A DNA stretch of 64,000 bases, taken from contig CAWEQW010000005.1 of the NCBI GenBank assembly GCA_963811365.1, forward strand, positions 62,001-126,000, given 5' to 3'. This document shows, one piece after another, positions 20,487 through 31,326 of this stretch. Within the stretch, counting starts at the first letter, position 1; each line of letters begins with the position of its first letter. Source of the DNA: CAWEQW01 sp963811365 (GTDB lineage: Bacteria > Actinomycetota > Actinomycetes > Propionibacteriales > Nocardioidaceae). The notes below the pieces were generated by a model. It saw only the letters and a program-made list of their open reading frames with translations, had not been told where the DNA came from and did not search any database. Made by a program: the position numbers and the translations under genes.

Positions 20487-21392
20487 TCAGGAAGGCTGAC
20501 CGCCGGGATGCGACACAACCTCGCGCCAGGAGTGCCGGGGCGCGAAGCCGAGGACATCCCGGGCCTTGTCGATGGCGTAGAACGTCTCGTCGGGGCCCAT
20601 CTCCCGACGCACCTCCACCCCGCCGTAGAAGCGGTCCCGGATCTCCGTGGTCGTGGAGGCGACGGACATGTCGGCGTTGGCGACATTGAAGACCTCGTAC
20701 CCCAGCCCCTCGGCGTCCAGGCAGCGCTGCACCATCTGACCCAGGTCGCGCACGTCGATGTAGCCGAAGACGTTCCTGCGGCGCAGCGACGGGTCGGCGA
20801 GGAAGGCGGGGAACATCTGGGCATACTCGTGCGGCTCGATGACGTTGTTGATGCGCAGCCCGTAGACGTCCGCCCCGGTGCGGGCCTGGAACGACCGCGC
20901 CGTCACCTCCCCGGCAACCTTCGACATCGCGTAGGCGTCCTCCGGCACCGTCGGGTGCTCCTCGTCGACCGGCAGGTAGAGCGGGCGCCGCTCTCCCTGG
21001 GCGAAGCAGATCCCGTAGGTGGTCTCCGAGGAGGCGAACACGATCTTCGGCACCCCCAGCCGGGTCGCCGCCTCGAGCACGTTGTAGAGGCTCAGCACGT
21101 TCGTCGCGTACGTCGCCGCGTCCGACGTGAGCAGGATCCGCGGTACCGCGGCGAAGTGCACGACGGCGTCGTAGGTGGGCTTCTCGGGCAGCTCCAGCTC
21201 GTCGAACGTCGCCAGCCCGGCGAGCGCCGAGTACGTCTGGCCCGCATCAGTGAGGTCCACCCGCAGGTCCGCCACCGCCGGGTGCTCCAATGGGACGAGG
21301 TCGGCGTTGGTGACGTGGTGGCCCCGCTCGGCGAGGTAGGGCGCGACGTGCCTGCCGGCCTTGCCGCTGCCGCCGGTGAAGAAGATGCGCAT
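20487..21392 (-). CDS. NAD(P)-dependent epimerase/dehydratase (extended SDR)
   Basis: A 301-residue extended short-chain dehydrogenase. The N-terminal dinucleotide-binding motif TGGSGKAGRHVAPYLAERGH, the VVHFAAVP segment, the catalytic SSETTYG and the YAMSK (Tyr-x3-Lys) pair are all present, so it should be active on a nucleotide-sugar or similar hydroxyl/keto substrate. The C-terminal region (VFGYIDVRDLGQMV...FNVANADMSVAS) is typical of UDP-sugar epimerase relatives. ATG 21392 is preceded by GGAGGG. It is a single gene followed by a large inverted repeat. Confidence 0.88.
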   Translation of the reverse strand: MRIFFTGGSGKAGRHVAPYLAERGHHVTNADLVPLEHPAVADLRVDLTDAGQTYSALAGLATFDELELPEKPTYDAVVHFAAVPRILLTSDAATYATNVLSLYNVLEAATRLGVPKIVFASSETTYGICFAQGERRPLYLPVDEEHPTVPEDAYAMSKVAGEVTARSFQARTGADVYGLRINNVIEPHEYAQMFPAFLADPSLRRRNVFGYIDVRDLGQMVQRCLDAEGLGYEVFNVANADMSVASTTTEIRDRFYGGVEVRREMGPDETFYAIDKARDVLGFAPRHSWREVVSHPGGQPS

Positions 21393-21492
21393 GACCCTCC
21401 GTACCCGCAGAGGTCTCGGTCCACCCACCCAGCGCCCGGCGCCTGAGCGCGGGCGGCGATGAGTTCGGGGACGTCGCCAGGTCAGTTCTGGC

Positions 21493-22086
21493 ATGGCGAA
21501 CGTGATCATGCATGCCGTGATGTCGGTGGACGGCTTCATCGCCGACGAGAAGGATGACGTCGGACCGCTCTTCGAGTGGTACTTCAACGGTGACCTGCCC
21601 ATCGGCGGCGCGGGCGACCCCCGTCACAGCGCGTTCCGGGTCAGCCGGCGCTCCCACGAGTACGTCACCTCGCTGTGGGACGGCATCGGCGCCACGGTCC
21701 AGGGGCGGCACCTGTTCGACCTGACCAACGGCTGGGAGGCCGAGCCGCCGGCGGGAGACCACCTGATCGTGGTGTCGCATCGACCGAAGCCGCCGGGCTG
21801 GCACCCCGAGGCCGACGTCCCGTTCTTCGCTGACATCGGCGCCGCCGTGGAGGAGGCGAGACGACGGGCCGGCGACCGCGTCGTCGCGGTCTGCGCCGGG
21901 AACGTCGGAGGGCAGGCGCTCGCGCTCGGCCTCGTGGACGAGGTGGCGATGGACGTCGTACCGGTCGTGTTCGGCAGCGGCAAGCGCTACTTCGGCCCCG
22001 TCGACTCCCAGCACCTCCTCGACGACCCGAGCGTCGTCATCGCGGGCGACAGGGTCCTGCACCTGCGCTGTCGCGTCCGTCGCTGA
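21493..22086 (+). CDS. RibD C-terminal/dihydrofolate reductase-fold protein
   Basis: A 197-residue protein of the RibD_C (DHFR-like) family, starting MANVIMHAVMSVDGFIADE, the canonical first strand. The C-terminal CAGNVGGQALALGLVDEVAMDVVPVVFGSGKRYFG is the NADPH-binding/strand region common to these reductases. Such stand-alone proteins are presumed NADPH-dependent reductases of unknown substrate; it is not the bifunctional riboflavin enzyme RibD. ATG 21493 is the first codon that gives the family start. Confidence 0.88.
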   Translation: MANVIMHAVMSVDGFIADEKDDVGPLFEWYFNGDLPIGGAGDPRHSAFRVSRRSHEYVTSLWDGIGATVQGRHLFDLTNGWEAEPPAGDHLIVVSHRPKPPGWHPEADVPFFADIGAAVEEARRRAGDRVVAVCAGNVGGQALALGLVDEVAMDVVPVVFGSGKRYFGPVDSQHLLDDPSVVIAGDRVLHLRCRVRR

Positions 22087-22113
22087 GCCGCCGGGCTGTT
22101 GCCGGGCGGTTGG

Positions 22114-22359
22114 TCAGAGGTCCGGGACGTCCCGGGCGATGTTCGCGTCGGCCGCCGGATGCTCCACGAGCGCGAGGATGCGGTTCGACATGAAACGCGC
22201 CGTGCGGACGGGGGTCCCGCCGCGGGTCACCTCGGTGACCGTGACCATGCCGCGCCCGGTCTCGATCTCGACCCGGCGCCCGTTCCGAGTCGCCTCGATC
22301 TCGTAGGTGCGCACCTCGTCACCCGCGTCGATCACGATCTCCACACGGTCACCCCGCAC
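22114..22359 (-). CDS. Small conserved-looking hypothetical protein
   Basis: An 81-residue acidic protein rich in alternating beta-strand patterns (RVEIVIDAGDEVRTYEIEATRN, VTVTEVTRGGTPVRTARFMSNRIL). I do not recognise a named family. Third-position GC and the strong hydrophobic/charged alternation support coding. Start could be GTG 22359 or GTG 22386; neither has a strong ribosome binding site. It is convergent with the RibD-like gene and divergent from arr. Confidence 0.55.
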   Translation of the reverse strand: MRGDRVEIVIDAGDEVRTYEIEATRNGRRVEIETGRGMVTVTEVTRGGTPVRTARFMSNRILALVEHPAADANIARDVPDL

Positions 22360-22435
22360 ACCTGCACCGTACCCGCCGCCGGGCACCTCGGCCGTCAGCC
22401 GGCGCCGAGCCAGGAACGGCAGCTACTGTCAGCCC

Positions 22436-22870
22436 ATGAGCACGACGGGTGAGCCGGTGCCCTTCGAGGTCTACGAGCCGGGCGTGTACCTGCACGGCAC
22501 GAAGGCCGACCTCTCCGTCGGCGAGATGCTGGTGCCCGGCCGTGAGTCGAACTTCGAGGACGGACGGGTGATGAAGCACGTCTACTTCACCGCGACCCTC
22601 GACGCCGCGGTCTGGGGCGCCGAGCTCGCTGCCGGTCACGGTCGAGGGCGCATCTACCTCGTCGAACCGAGCGGCGAGTTCGAGGACGACCCCAACGTCA
22701 CCGACAAGAAGTTCCCCGGGAACCCCACGCAGTCCTTCCGCAGCCGCCAGCCGGTGCGCGTGCTGGGCGAGCTCGTCGACTGGGTCGGTCACTCACCGCA
22801 GAAGCTGCAGGCCATGCGGGACGGGCTCACTGCGCTGAAGCGGCAGGGTGCGGCCTACATCGAGGACTGA
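22436..22870 (+). CDS. arr: Rifamycin ADP-ribosyltransferase (Arr family)
   Basis: A 144-residue protein with full-length Arr architecture. It inactivates rifamycins by transferring ADP-ribose from NAD+ to the C23 hydroxyl. The family signatures are clear: PFEVYEPGVYLHGTKADL at the N-terminus, MKHVYFTATLDAAVWGAELA, IYLVEPSGEFEDDPNVTDKK, and FPGNPTQSFRSRQPVRVLGE. The active-site His of the HGT segment is present. Chromosomal arr genes are common in environmental actinobacteria, so it need not be acquired. ATG 22436 gives the standard start. Confidence 0.93.
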   Translation: MSTTGEPVPFEVYEPGVYLHGTKADLSVGEMLVPGRESNFEDGRVMKHVYFTATLDAAVWGAELAAGHGRGRIYLVEPSGEFEDDPNVTDKKFPGNPTQSFRSRQPVRVLGELVDWVGHSPQKLQAMRDGLTALKRQGAAYIED

Positions 22871-23212
22871 CCGCATCCCATCCTCCATGCATCCAGGCGG
22901 CATCAGCCCCGCCGTGACTCGCCGACCAGGCACCCGTGGGCACTGCCACCGCTGTCACCCCGCGGTCTGCTGGAGGCCGCCGTGACCTCACCGTCTGCCA
23001 CCACGTCACAAGCCAGACCTGGCGCGCCTGAGCAGGCATCGCGCCGTCGATGACATCCTCGATCGAGCCGCCCGGCGCGCTCTTGGGCAAGCAGCGCCCA
23101 GACCAAGGGCGATCATTGCGGCAAGGGTCCGCACCCCGACAATCCTCCCCTGCTCGTGCGCCCGCCGCGCCTGCGCCGCGGTTCAGACGCAGCAGGCCCT
23201 GTTGGTCGAGGC
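22871..23212. other. Gene-free stretch at the left edge of the accessory region
   Basis: About 340 bases with no supported gene on either strand. Short open frames lack ribosome binding sites and known motifs. Immediately beyond it gene content becomes accessory, so it may contain an old recombination junction. I see no repeat of the tRNA-Leu 3' end here. Confidence 0.45.
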
Positions 23213-23977
23213 TCAGGCCGGATGCCCGACCGAGGCCGTTCCGCGTTCGCTGGCCTGTTCGAGGGGTGCGGTCGGGGCCGCACGCCGGCCGGTGGCCACC
23301 AGCAGCAGCCAGACCGCGAAGCTCATCTCCCCGATCACCGACGGCACCGCGACGAGGGCGAGGAACACATCGGCGGAGGCTTCGTAGTCGGCCAGAACGA
23401 GGTGGGCGACCGTGTCGAGGACGTATGCCGCGCCGGCGGCCAGCAGCAGCCAGGCGATCCACCGCGGGCCGCGGGCCTTGAGCAGCAGCACGCCCAGCAC
23501 CACGAGGTGGGCACCGAAGGCGGCCAGGCCGGCGATCCAGGTGAAGTCGAAGGTCTGCAGCGCCAGAAGGACGGCGTCGTCGTTGGCCTCCCCGAGGGCA
23601 TCGGGGGCGCCGGTCAGCCAGAGCGCGGCGTAGAGGAAGCCGAGCGCGGCCCCGAGGACGACGGTGTAGGTCAGCCGGAACCAGGCCGCGAGCAGTGAGA
23701 GGTCGCGGTGGACCGGGCGGAAGAGCACCCACAGGGCCCAGGCGACGACGACGTCGATCACGAAGATGCCGAGGAAGGCTACGGCGCCGAGGCGGAACGA
23801 GGTTTCTGACGCTCGCAGCGCGGCCGCGGTGCCGGCGGCGTCGCCGGGTTGGAGCACCGGGGTGAGCGCCAGGAAGTTGGCGAAGATGGCGAGGACGAAG
23901 ATGGCGAGGTAGCCGCCCGCCGCCCAGCCGGCAGCGGTGCTGGGGGCGGTACTTGCGGTGCTGGTGGTGGCAGTCAT
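23213..23977 (-). CDS. DUF4386-family membrane protein
   Basis: A 254-residue integral membrane protein with about seven helices. The layout matches the DUF4386 family: a first helix YLAIFVLAIFANFLALTPVL, a loop with ALRASETSFRLGAVAFLGI, and later SLLAAWFRLTYTVVLGAALGFLYAALWL and GAPDALGEANDDAVLLALQTFDFTW. The function of the family is unknown; members often sit in mobile or resistance-linked gene sets. ATG 23977 has AGGAGAAG upstream. It is followed at 42 bases by the NADP oxidoreductase on the same strand. Confidence 0.8.
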   Translation of the reverse strand: MTATTSTASTAPSTAAGWAAGGYLAIFVLAIFANFLALTPVLQPGDAAGTAAALRASETSFRLGAVAFLGIFVIDVVVAWALWVLFRPVHRDLSLLAAWFRLTYTVVLGAALGFLYAALWLTGAPDALGEANDDAVLLALQTFDFTWIAGLAAFGAHLVVLGVLLLKARGPRWIAWLLLAAGAAYVLDTVAHLVLADYEASADVFLALVAVPSVIGEMSFAVWLLLVATGRRAAPTAPLEQASERGTASVGHPA

Positions 23978-24019
23978 CGGGGTTGACTTCTCCTGTCGGA
24001 TGCGTCTCGGGTGTGCCGG

Positions 24020-24985
24020 TCAGGGGGTGACGGCGACCTTGCCGCGGGCGTGTCCGGCCGCGACGTGGTCGATCGCCTTGGCCGCCTCGTGCAGCGCGTA
24101 GGTGCGGTCGAGCACCGGTCGCACGCGACCTTCGTCGACCAGCTGGGCCAGGGTGTCGAGGTCGTCGGCGTTCTCCTTGCTCAGCAGGGCGGTGAGTCGC
24201 TGGCTCACGAACGGTGAGAGCGCGAGTGCGGCGAGCTGGCGGTGGGTGCCGCCCAGCCAGCGATCGCCCCCTTCGCCGCCGATGATGACCAAGGTGCCGG
24301 TGTCGGTCAGGAGCTGGCGCAGGTGGCGGATCGGACGGAGGCCGGCGATGTCGAGGACGACGTCGTAGCGGGCGCCGTCGTCGAGGTCCTTGCGGTTGTA
24401 GTCGATGACGCGGGTGGCGCCGAGGGAGCGGACCAGGTCGGCCTTGCGACCGCTGGCCACACCAGTCACTTCGGCGCCGTACGCTGCCGCGACCTGGACC
24501 GCGTAGGACCCGACGCCGCCGGAGGCGCCGATGACCAGCACCCGGTCGCCGGGCCGAATCCGGCCGGCGTCGCGGACCGCCTGGAGCGCGGTGAGCCCGG
24601 AGACCGGCAGTGTGGCGGCCTCCACGAAGGAGAGACTGGCCGGTTTGCGAGCCACTCGGCTGTCAGGAACCACGGCCAGTTCGGCGAAGGACCCGTCGGC
24701 GGTGCCGATCACCTCGTCCCCGACGGCCAGGGCGCTGACCCGTGGCCCGACCTCGGCGACGATGCCGGCCACGTCGCGGCCCGGAACGGGGTGCTTCGGG
24801 CGTCGCAGCCCGAAGGCGAGGCGGACCGCGTAAGGGTGCCCGGCCATCAGGTGCCAGGTGCCGCGGTCCACGCCGGCCGCACGGACTCGCACGACCACGT
24901 CGTGCGGGCCGGGCGTCGGGTTCGGCGCCTCGGTCAGGGTCAGCTGCTCGCTGCCGCCGTATCGGTGTTGGTGGATGGCTCGCAT
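24020..24985 (-). CDS. NAD(P)-dependent alcohol dehydrogenase (MDR, quinone-oxidoreductase-like)
   Basis: A 321-residue medium-chain dehydrogenase/reductase. The N-terminal GroES-like fold (MRAIHQHRYGGSEQLTLTEAP, GRDVAGIVAEVGPRVSALAVGDEV) lacks the structural zinc Cys cluster, as in the quinone-oxidoreductase branch. The Rossmann motif is VLVIGASGGVGSYAVQVAAAYGAEV. These enzymes reduce quinones or enones using NADPH. It is divergent from a TetR gene with a 15-bp direct repeat between them, and is probably its regulated target. ATG 24985 has AAAGGAG. Confidence 0.9.
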   Translation of the reverse strand: MRAIHQHRYGGSEQLTLTEAPNPTPGPHDVVVRVRAAGVDRGTWHLMAGHPYAVRLAFGLRRPKHPVPGRDVAGIVAEVGPRVSALAVGDEVIGTADGSFAELAVVPDSRVARKPASLSFVEAATLPVSGLTALQAVRDAGRIRPGDRVLVIGASGGVGSYAVQVAAAYGAEVTGVASGRKADLVRSLGATRVIDYNRKDLDDGARYDVVLDIAGLRPIRHLRQLLTDTGTLVIIGGEGGDRWLGGTHRQLAALALSPFVSQRLTALLSKENADDLDTLAQLVDEGRVRPVLDRTYALHEAAKAIDHVAAGHARGKVAVTP

Positions 24986-24997
24986 GACACTCCTTTA

Positions 24998-25044
24998 TGT
25001 ACGGTGTATGTTATGGATGCCACCGTAGGTGTACGGTGTATGTT
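24998..25044. promoter_or_regulatory. Pair of 15-bp direct repeats in the oxidoreductase/TetR divergent promoter
   Basis: TGTACGGTGTATGTT occurs at 24998-25012 and again at 25030-25044, 32 bp apart start to start (about three helical turns). Each contains the partial dyad TAC-GGT-GTA. They lie 12 bases before the oxidoreductase start and 42 bases before the TetR start, so they are the likely TetR operators for both genes. Confidence 0.65.
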
Positions 25045-25086
25045 TTGTCAACGGCCGGTGTGCACCGGCTGAGCAAGGAGAAGCAG

Positions 25087-25770
25087 ATGGCAGGCAGGCC
25101 ACGCTCGGGCGCGGAACGGCTCACCCGCGCGGGCATCGTCGCGGCGGCGGTCGAGCTGGCCGACGCTGAAGGGCTCGCGGCACTGTCCATGCGGTCGGTG
25201 GCGCGGCGGCTCGGCGTGATGCCGATGTCGCTGTACAACCACGTAGCCAACAAGGAGGAGCTGCTCGACGGGATGGTCGACGCGGTGTTCGCCGAGTTCT
25301 ACGCCCCCGTGCGCGGAGCCGAGTGGCGCAGCGAGCTGCGGCGACGCGCGGTGACTGCCCGCGAGGCACTCAAGAGGCACCCGTGGGCGGTTGGACTGAT
25401 GGACTCCCGACGCAACGCCGGCTACGAGACCCTGGTCCACCACGACGCGGTGATCGGCTGCTTGCGCGAGGCAGGCTTCTCATTGACCCTGACCGGGCAC
25501 GCCTTCGCCGTTCTCGACGCCCACCTGTACGGCTTCCTGGTCCAGGAGCTGAGCATGCCGTTCCAACCCGGCCAAGACCTCGCCGACCTCGGGCACCAGA
25601 TCATGACCGCGCTGCCCGACGGTCAGCTGCCCTACTTCCGCGAGTTCACCCTCGAGCACGCCCTCCGCCCCGGCTATGACTTCGGCGACGAGTTCGAGGT
25701 CGGACTCGACCTCATCCTCGACGGCCTCGGCCAACGGTTGACCGAGCAGGACCACGCCCGAGCATCCTGA
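25087..25770 (+). CDS. TetR-family regulator (TetR_C_11-like)
   Basis: A 227-residue TetR/AcrR repressor. The HTH is GLAALSMRSVARRLGVMPMSLYNHVANKEELLDGMVD (about residues 33-68). The helical C-terminal region with HPWAVGLMDSRRNAGYETL and LDAHLYGFLVQELSMPFQ matches the group of TetR proteins with a tetracycline-repressor-like C domain. ATG 25087 has AAGGAG 8 bases upstream. It probably controls the divergent NADP oxidoreductase and itself via the paired repeats. Confidence 0.88.
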   Translation: MAGRPRSGAERLTRAGIVAAAVELADAEGLAALSMRSVARRLGVMPMSLYNHVANKEELLDGMVDAVFAEFYAPVRGAEWRSELRRRAVTAREALKRHPWAVGLMDSRRNAGYETLVHHDAVIGCLREAGFSLTLTGHAFAVLDAHLYGFLVQELSMPFQPGQDLADLGHQIMTALPDGQLPYFREFTLEHALRPGYDFGDEFEVGLDLILDGLGQRLTEQDHARAS

Positions 25771-26054
25771 AGCGGCTCCTGCCCTCAACGGCGCCGCCCA
25801 TCTAAGGGCACCTGCCCATGCCGAGCACGGGGCCGCCTGTTATGCGTCGGAAGAACGCGCCACCCGGTCGCGCGCTCATCCCAAGCTGCTGGGGTGTCCC
25901 AACCCGCTGATAGCTGCGGTGAGGGGCGCCCTGGGCCTGTCGGTGGTTTGAGCGCGCGTCCACGGATGGGGATCGTTCAGCGGGTCTGGTCAACCCAGGA
26001 GCGCCGCGGGCTCCGCGTGTTGCCGCCGCAGCAGTCCGAAGGGGTGATAGTCCG

Positions 26055-26801
26055 GTGACCATGTCGTCCGTCACCAGTCAGCCGGTTTCCCTGAGGCGGC
26101 AGGTTCGCGACCTTCGCGAGCGCGGGATGTCGGTGAAACAGATCGCCCGCACTCTCGGAGAGAGGGCCAGCGACATCGCGCCGCTGGTGAACGCGATCGC
26201 GGCCGAGGGCACGCCACAGGAGACCGATCCGGGTGTGGTCGGCTGCTGGGTCAGCCCGGGCTGGAGCATCGACCTCACTGTGCACGGTCACCCCGAGTGG
26301 CGCGACAGCGACGACACTGCCGACTTCCCCGGAGGCATCGCCGCGGCGCTGGTCGCTCGTCGGCACCGCACCAACCGGCTGTCCGTGTGCGGCTACCTCG
26401 TCGACACGTACTGCCTCGGCGTCAAGGACGCGCTCGGGCCGCGCGTGATGAGCGAGCGGGACCTGCCCGGCTTCGTGCACATGTACTTCGACGGCTTCCA
26501 GCCGGCCGGTCCCCCGTTGCGGGCTCCGCTCGAACTTGCACGCCACCTGGTGTACGGCGGGGTCGACGCCGCGCGCCGGCTCGGCTTCGACCCCCATGCC
26601 GACTTCCCAGCCGCCGCCGAGCACCTCGGACCCTGGACGGAGAACAGCGCGATCACCTTCGGCAAGAACGGCGCCCCGTTCTACGTAGCAGGGCCCTACG
26701 ACCACGCCGGCGCGGTCATCGCGACCCTGGCTGAGACCGTCGGAGAGGACAACTTCACCTTCGTCGCACCGGCTGACCTGGCCGGTCGAAGGGCCTGGTG
26801 A
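26055..26801 (+). CDS. HTH protein with an uncharacterised C-terminal domain
   Basis: A 248-residue soluble protein I cannot assign to a function. Residues about 10-45 form a helix-turn-helix (VRDLRERGMSVKQIARTLG then ERASDIAPLVNAI), like resolvase or sigma-type HTHs. The rest (about 60-248) is one globular domain with GYLVDTYCLGVKDALGPRVM, FDGFQPAGPPLRAPLELARHLVYG and a late ENSAITFGKNGAPFYVAGPYD block. A 'xLVDxxCLGVKD' motif recurs in uncharacterised bacterial proteins (recollection, unchecked). Start is GTG 26055 with a GGGGTGA upstream; ATG 26061 is an alternative. Confidence 0.65.
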   Translation: MTMSSVTSQPVSLRRQVRDLRERGMSVKQIARTLGERASDIAPLVNAIAAEGTPQETDPGVVGCWVSPGWSIDLTVHGHPEWRDSDDTADFPGGIAAALVARRHRTNRLSVCGYLVDTYCLGVKDALGPRVMSERDLPGFVHMYFDGFQPAGPPLRAPLELARHLVYGGVDAARRLGFDPHADFPAAAEHLGPWTENSAITFGKNGAPFYVAGPYDHAGAVIATLAETVGEDNFTFVAPADLAGRRAW

Positions 26802-26941
26802 TACGCGCGCATCAACGATCACTTCACCGGCGGATCGGCATAGCAGGCTTCACTGCGACCGGTTCGGGGTGCGCCACCAAGCGGAGTGCCGCGGCCCTGA
26901 CTCGGTGACCCGCTGCACGATCCCTCAGTGGTGAGGTGTAA

Positions 26942-27284
26942 TCACAGCCGGAGGTGGAGGCGGAGCGCATCGTCGAGTTTGGCCATGAGGTCAGCTGGCG
27001 CTCGTCCAAGGACGGCGCCGACTCGCTCGACGGCGATCGAGCGAACCTGCTCGGCCCGGGCCTTGGACTCTCGCCGTAGTCCGGTCTCTGCCGCGGGTAG
27101 CAGCGCCTGGAACGGGAAGATCGTCTCGACGTTGCTGGTGACGGGTACGACGGTGACCACCCCACGGCCCAGGCGCGCTGCGATCGCGTTCGCCCGATCG
27201 TTGCTGACGATCACGGCCGGGCACCGCGGTGACTTGGCGCACCCCTCGGTGCAGATGGAACCGGGTCCTTTCGAGGTGTCTCAT
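26942..27284 (-). pseudogene. MazF/PemK-family toxin, frameshifted
   Basis: The C-terminal 90 codons are good MazF: CPAVIVSNDRANAI, VVTVVPVTSNVETIFPF, and the end SKARAEQVRSIAVERVG then LMAKLDDALRLHLRL. The expected N-terminal strand (about 20 residues) lies in another frame from an ATG at 27284 (MRHLERTRFHLHRGVRQ), so a single-base shift near 27230 breaks the gene. Intact MazF is an mRNA interferase paired with MazE. No antitoxin is recognisable in the 80 bases upstream, so the system is probably dead. Confidence 0.65.
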
Positions 27285-27367
27285 CGCCACGGAGGCGACG
27301 GAGGGCGAGCCCACCTCCCCCGAACATGTCGGCTGTCGTCTGTGCGGTCGACCAGGTCGAATCGAAT

Positions 27368-30186
<2,819 letters not shown>

Positions 30187-30190
<4 letters not shown>

Positions 30191-30609
30191 GGCGTCGCCC
30201 CAGATGTCGTCTCTGCCGCGTTCGCCTGCGCATCGTCAGTGCGGCGTGGTCGGTCGGCTCGGGTGATCATCACCGGGCAACGGACGTGCCGGGCGCAGTG
30301 TTCGCTGACCGAGCCGAGCAGCAGACTGGCGGCGCGACTGTGCCCGCCGCTGCCGAGGACGAGTAGGTCAGCATCCCCGCTGTGCCGTACCAGCACCTCG
30401 CCATGGTGCCCGGCAATGACGGCTGCCTCGCCGCAGGCACCGGTCGCCGCAACCTCGGCGTCCACGAGGGTGTGGCCCCACCCCAGGAGCCGCTCCGGGG
30501 TCGGGGTGATCACCTCGGTGCCGATGTTGTCCCAGCGGACGGCGTGCAGCACCTGGAGGGTCGCAGCCCGCAGTCGTGCTTCGGACGCCGCCCAGTCGAG
30601 GCCACGCAT
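30187..30609 (-). CDS. Universal stress protein, N-terminally truncated
   Basis: A 140-residue UspA-fold protein that lacks the first strand: it starts MRGLDWAASEARLR, where intact family members begin with a VVVGVDGS nucleotide-binding loop about 15 residues earlier. A TGA lies in frame immediately upstream, so the loss is real in this sequence. The rest is sound: LQVLHAV, VLVRHSGDADLLVLGSGGHS and LLLGSVSEHCARHVRCPVMI, including the G-2x-G-9x-G(S/T) ATP motif. A GGGAGTGTGAAGG precedes ATG 30609. It is coupled to the downstream P-type ATPase. Confidence 0.75.
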
Positions 30610-30780
30610 CCTTCACACTCCCTGTCCGACAACTGCACCTGCCCGCTCGGGCGTGTTCACGCCTGGCCGGCGCTTCAAGGGTCTGCCACGGCTGTACCGG
30701 ACGGTTAGGGCCCAGCGTCACTTTCGTTGACAGGCGAACGGCCCATTCCGCTTGAGCTCTCGCAGCAGGCGTGGCTCCCT

Positions 30781-31140
30781 TCAGACGCGTCGATCAAGTC
30801 GGCAGTTCTGCTCGTTGTAGTGGCACGGCATGCACTGCGGGGCCATCGGCAGCACGTCGAGGCGGTCCTCCGGAATCGGCCGGGCGCACGTCACGCACTG
30901 CCCGTAGACCCCCCGCTCCATTCGGTCGAGGGCGGCATCGATCTCAGCCAGCGCGGTCGTCGCCGCCACGTGGAGCGCACGCTGGATGCTGATCTGCGGC
31001 GCATCGGCCCGTTCGCACTCAATGGAAGCCAGCTGCTCAAGTCGGAACGTCCGCGCCTGGAGGAGCTGCTCGCGTCGTTCGCCATGCCTATCGTCGTCGG
31101 GCGCCGAACCGCGTGCGGACAGGGTGGACAGGGTGACCAT
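30781..31140 (-). CDS. TraR/DksA-family zinc-finger protein
   Basis: A 119-residue protein with an N-terminal coiled-coil-forming helix pair (REQLLQARTFRLEQLASIE, ALAEIDAALDRMERGVYGQ) and a C4 zinc finger CVTCARP...PQCMPCH (C-x2-C-x17-C-x2-C). This is the DksA/TraR fold, which inserts into the RNA polymerase secondary channel and modulates transcription with or without ppGpp. The acidic tip pair of true DksA is not evident, so a TraR-like role is more likely. AAGGAG precedes ATG 31140. Divergent from the PucR-type regulator. Confidence 0.88.
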   Translation of the reverse strand: MVTLSTLSARGSAPDDDRHGERREQLLQARTFRLEQLASIECERADAPQISIQRALHVAATTALAEIDAALDRMERGVYGQCVTCARPIPEDRLDVLPMAPQCMPCHYNEQNCRLDRRV

Positions 31141-31326
31141 CTCGCGCTCCTTAGGTTTCGAAACCGGGCCGGACGTGCGCCATGCGCCGACATTTCGACT
31201 GGGGACGTGCGTCCATTCTCCCTGCCGGGAAGGCCACGCCCCAGAGCGAAGTCCGGACGATCCCGCAGCAGTATGTTTCCGAGCTCCGGCAACTTCGCGG
31301 CTTGACCACGAAGGCGACAATGGCTC

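Noticed and set aside
30660..30730. DosR box upstream of the Usp gene (TTAGGGCCCAGCG-like)
   Set aside because: Only about 12 of 20 positions fit the DosR consensus, with the symmetrical half absent; not better than chance in this composition.
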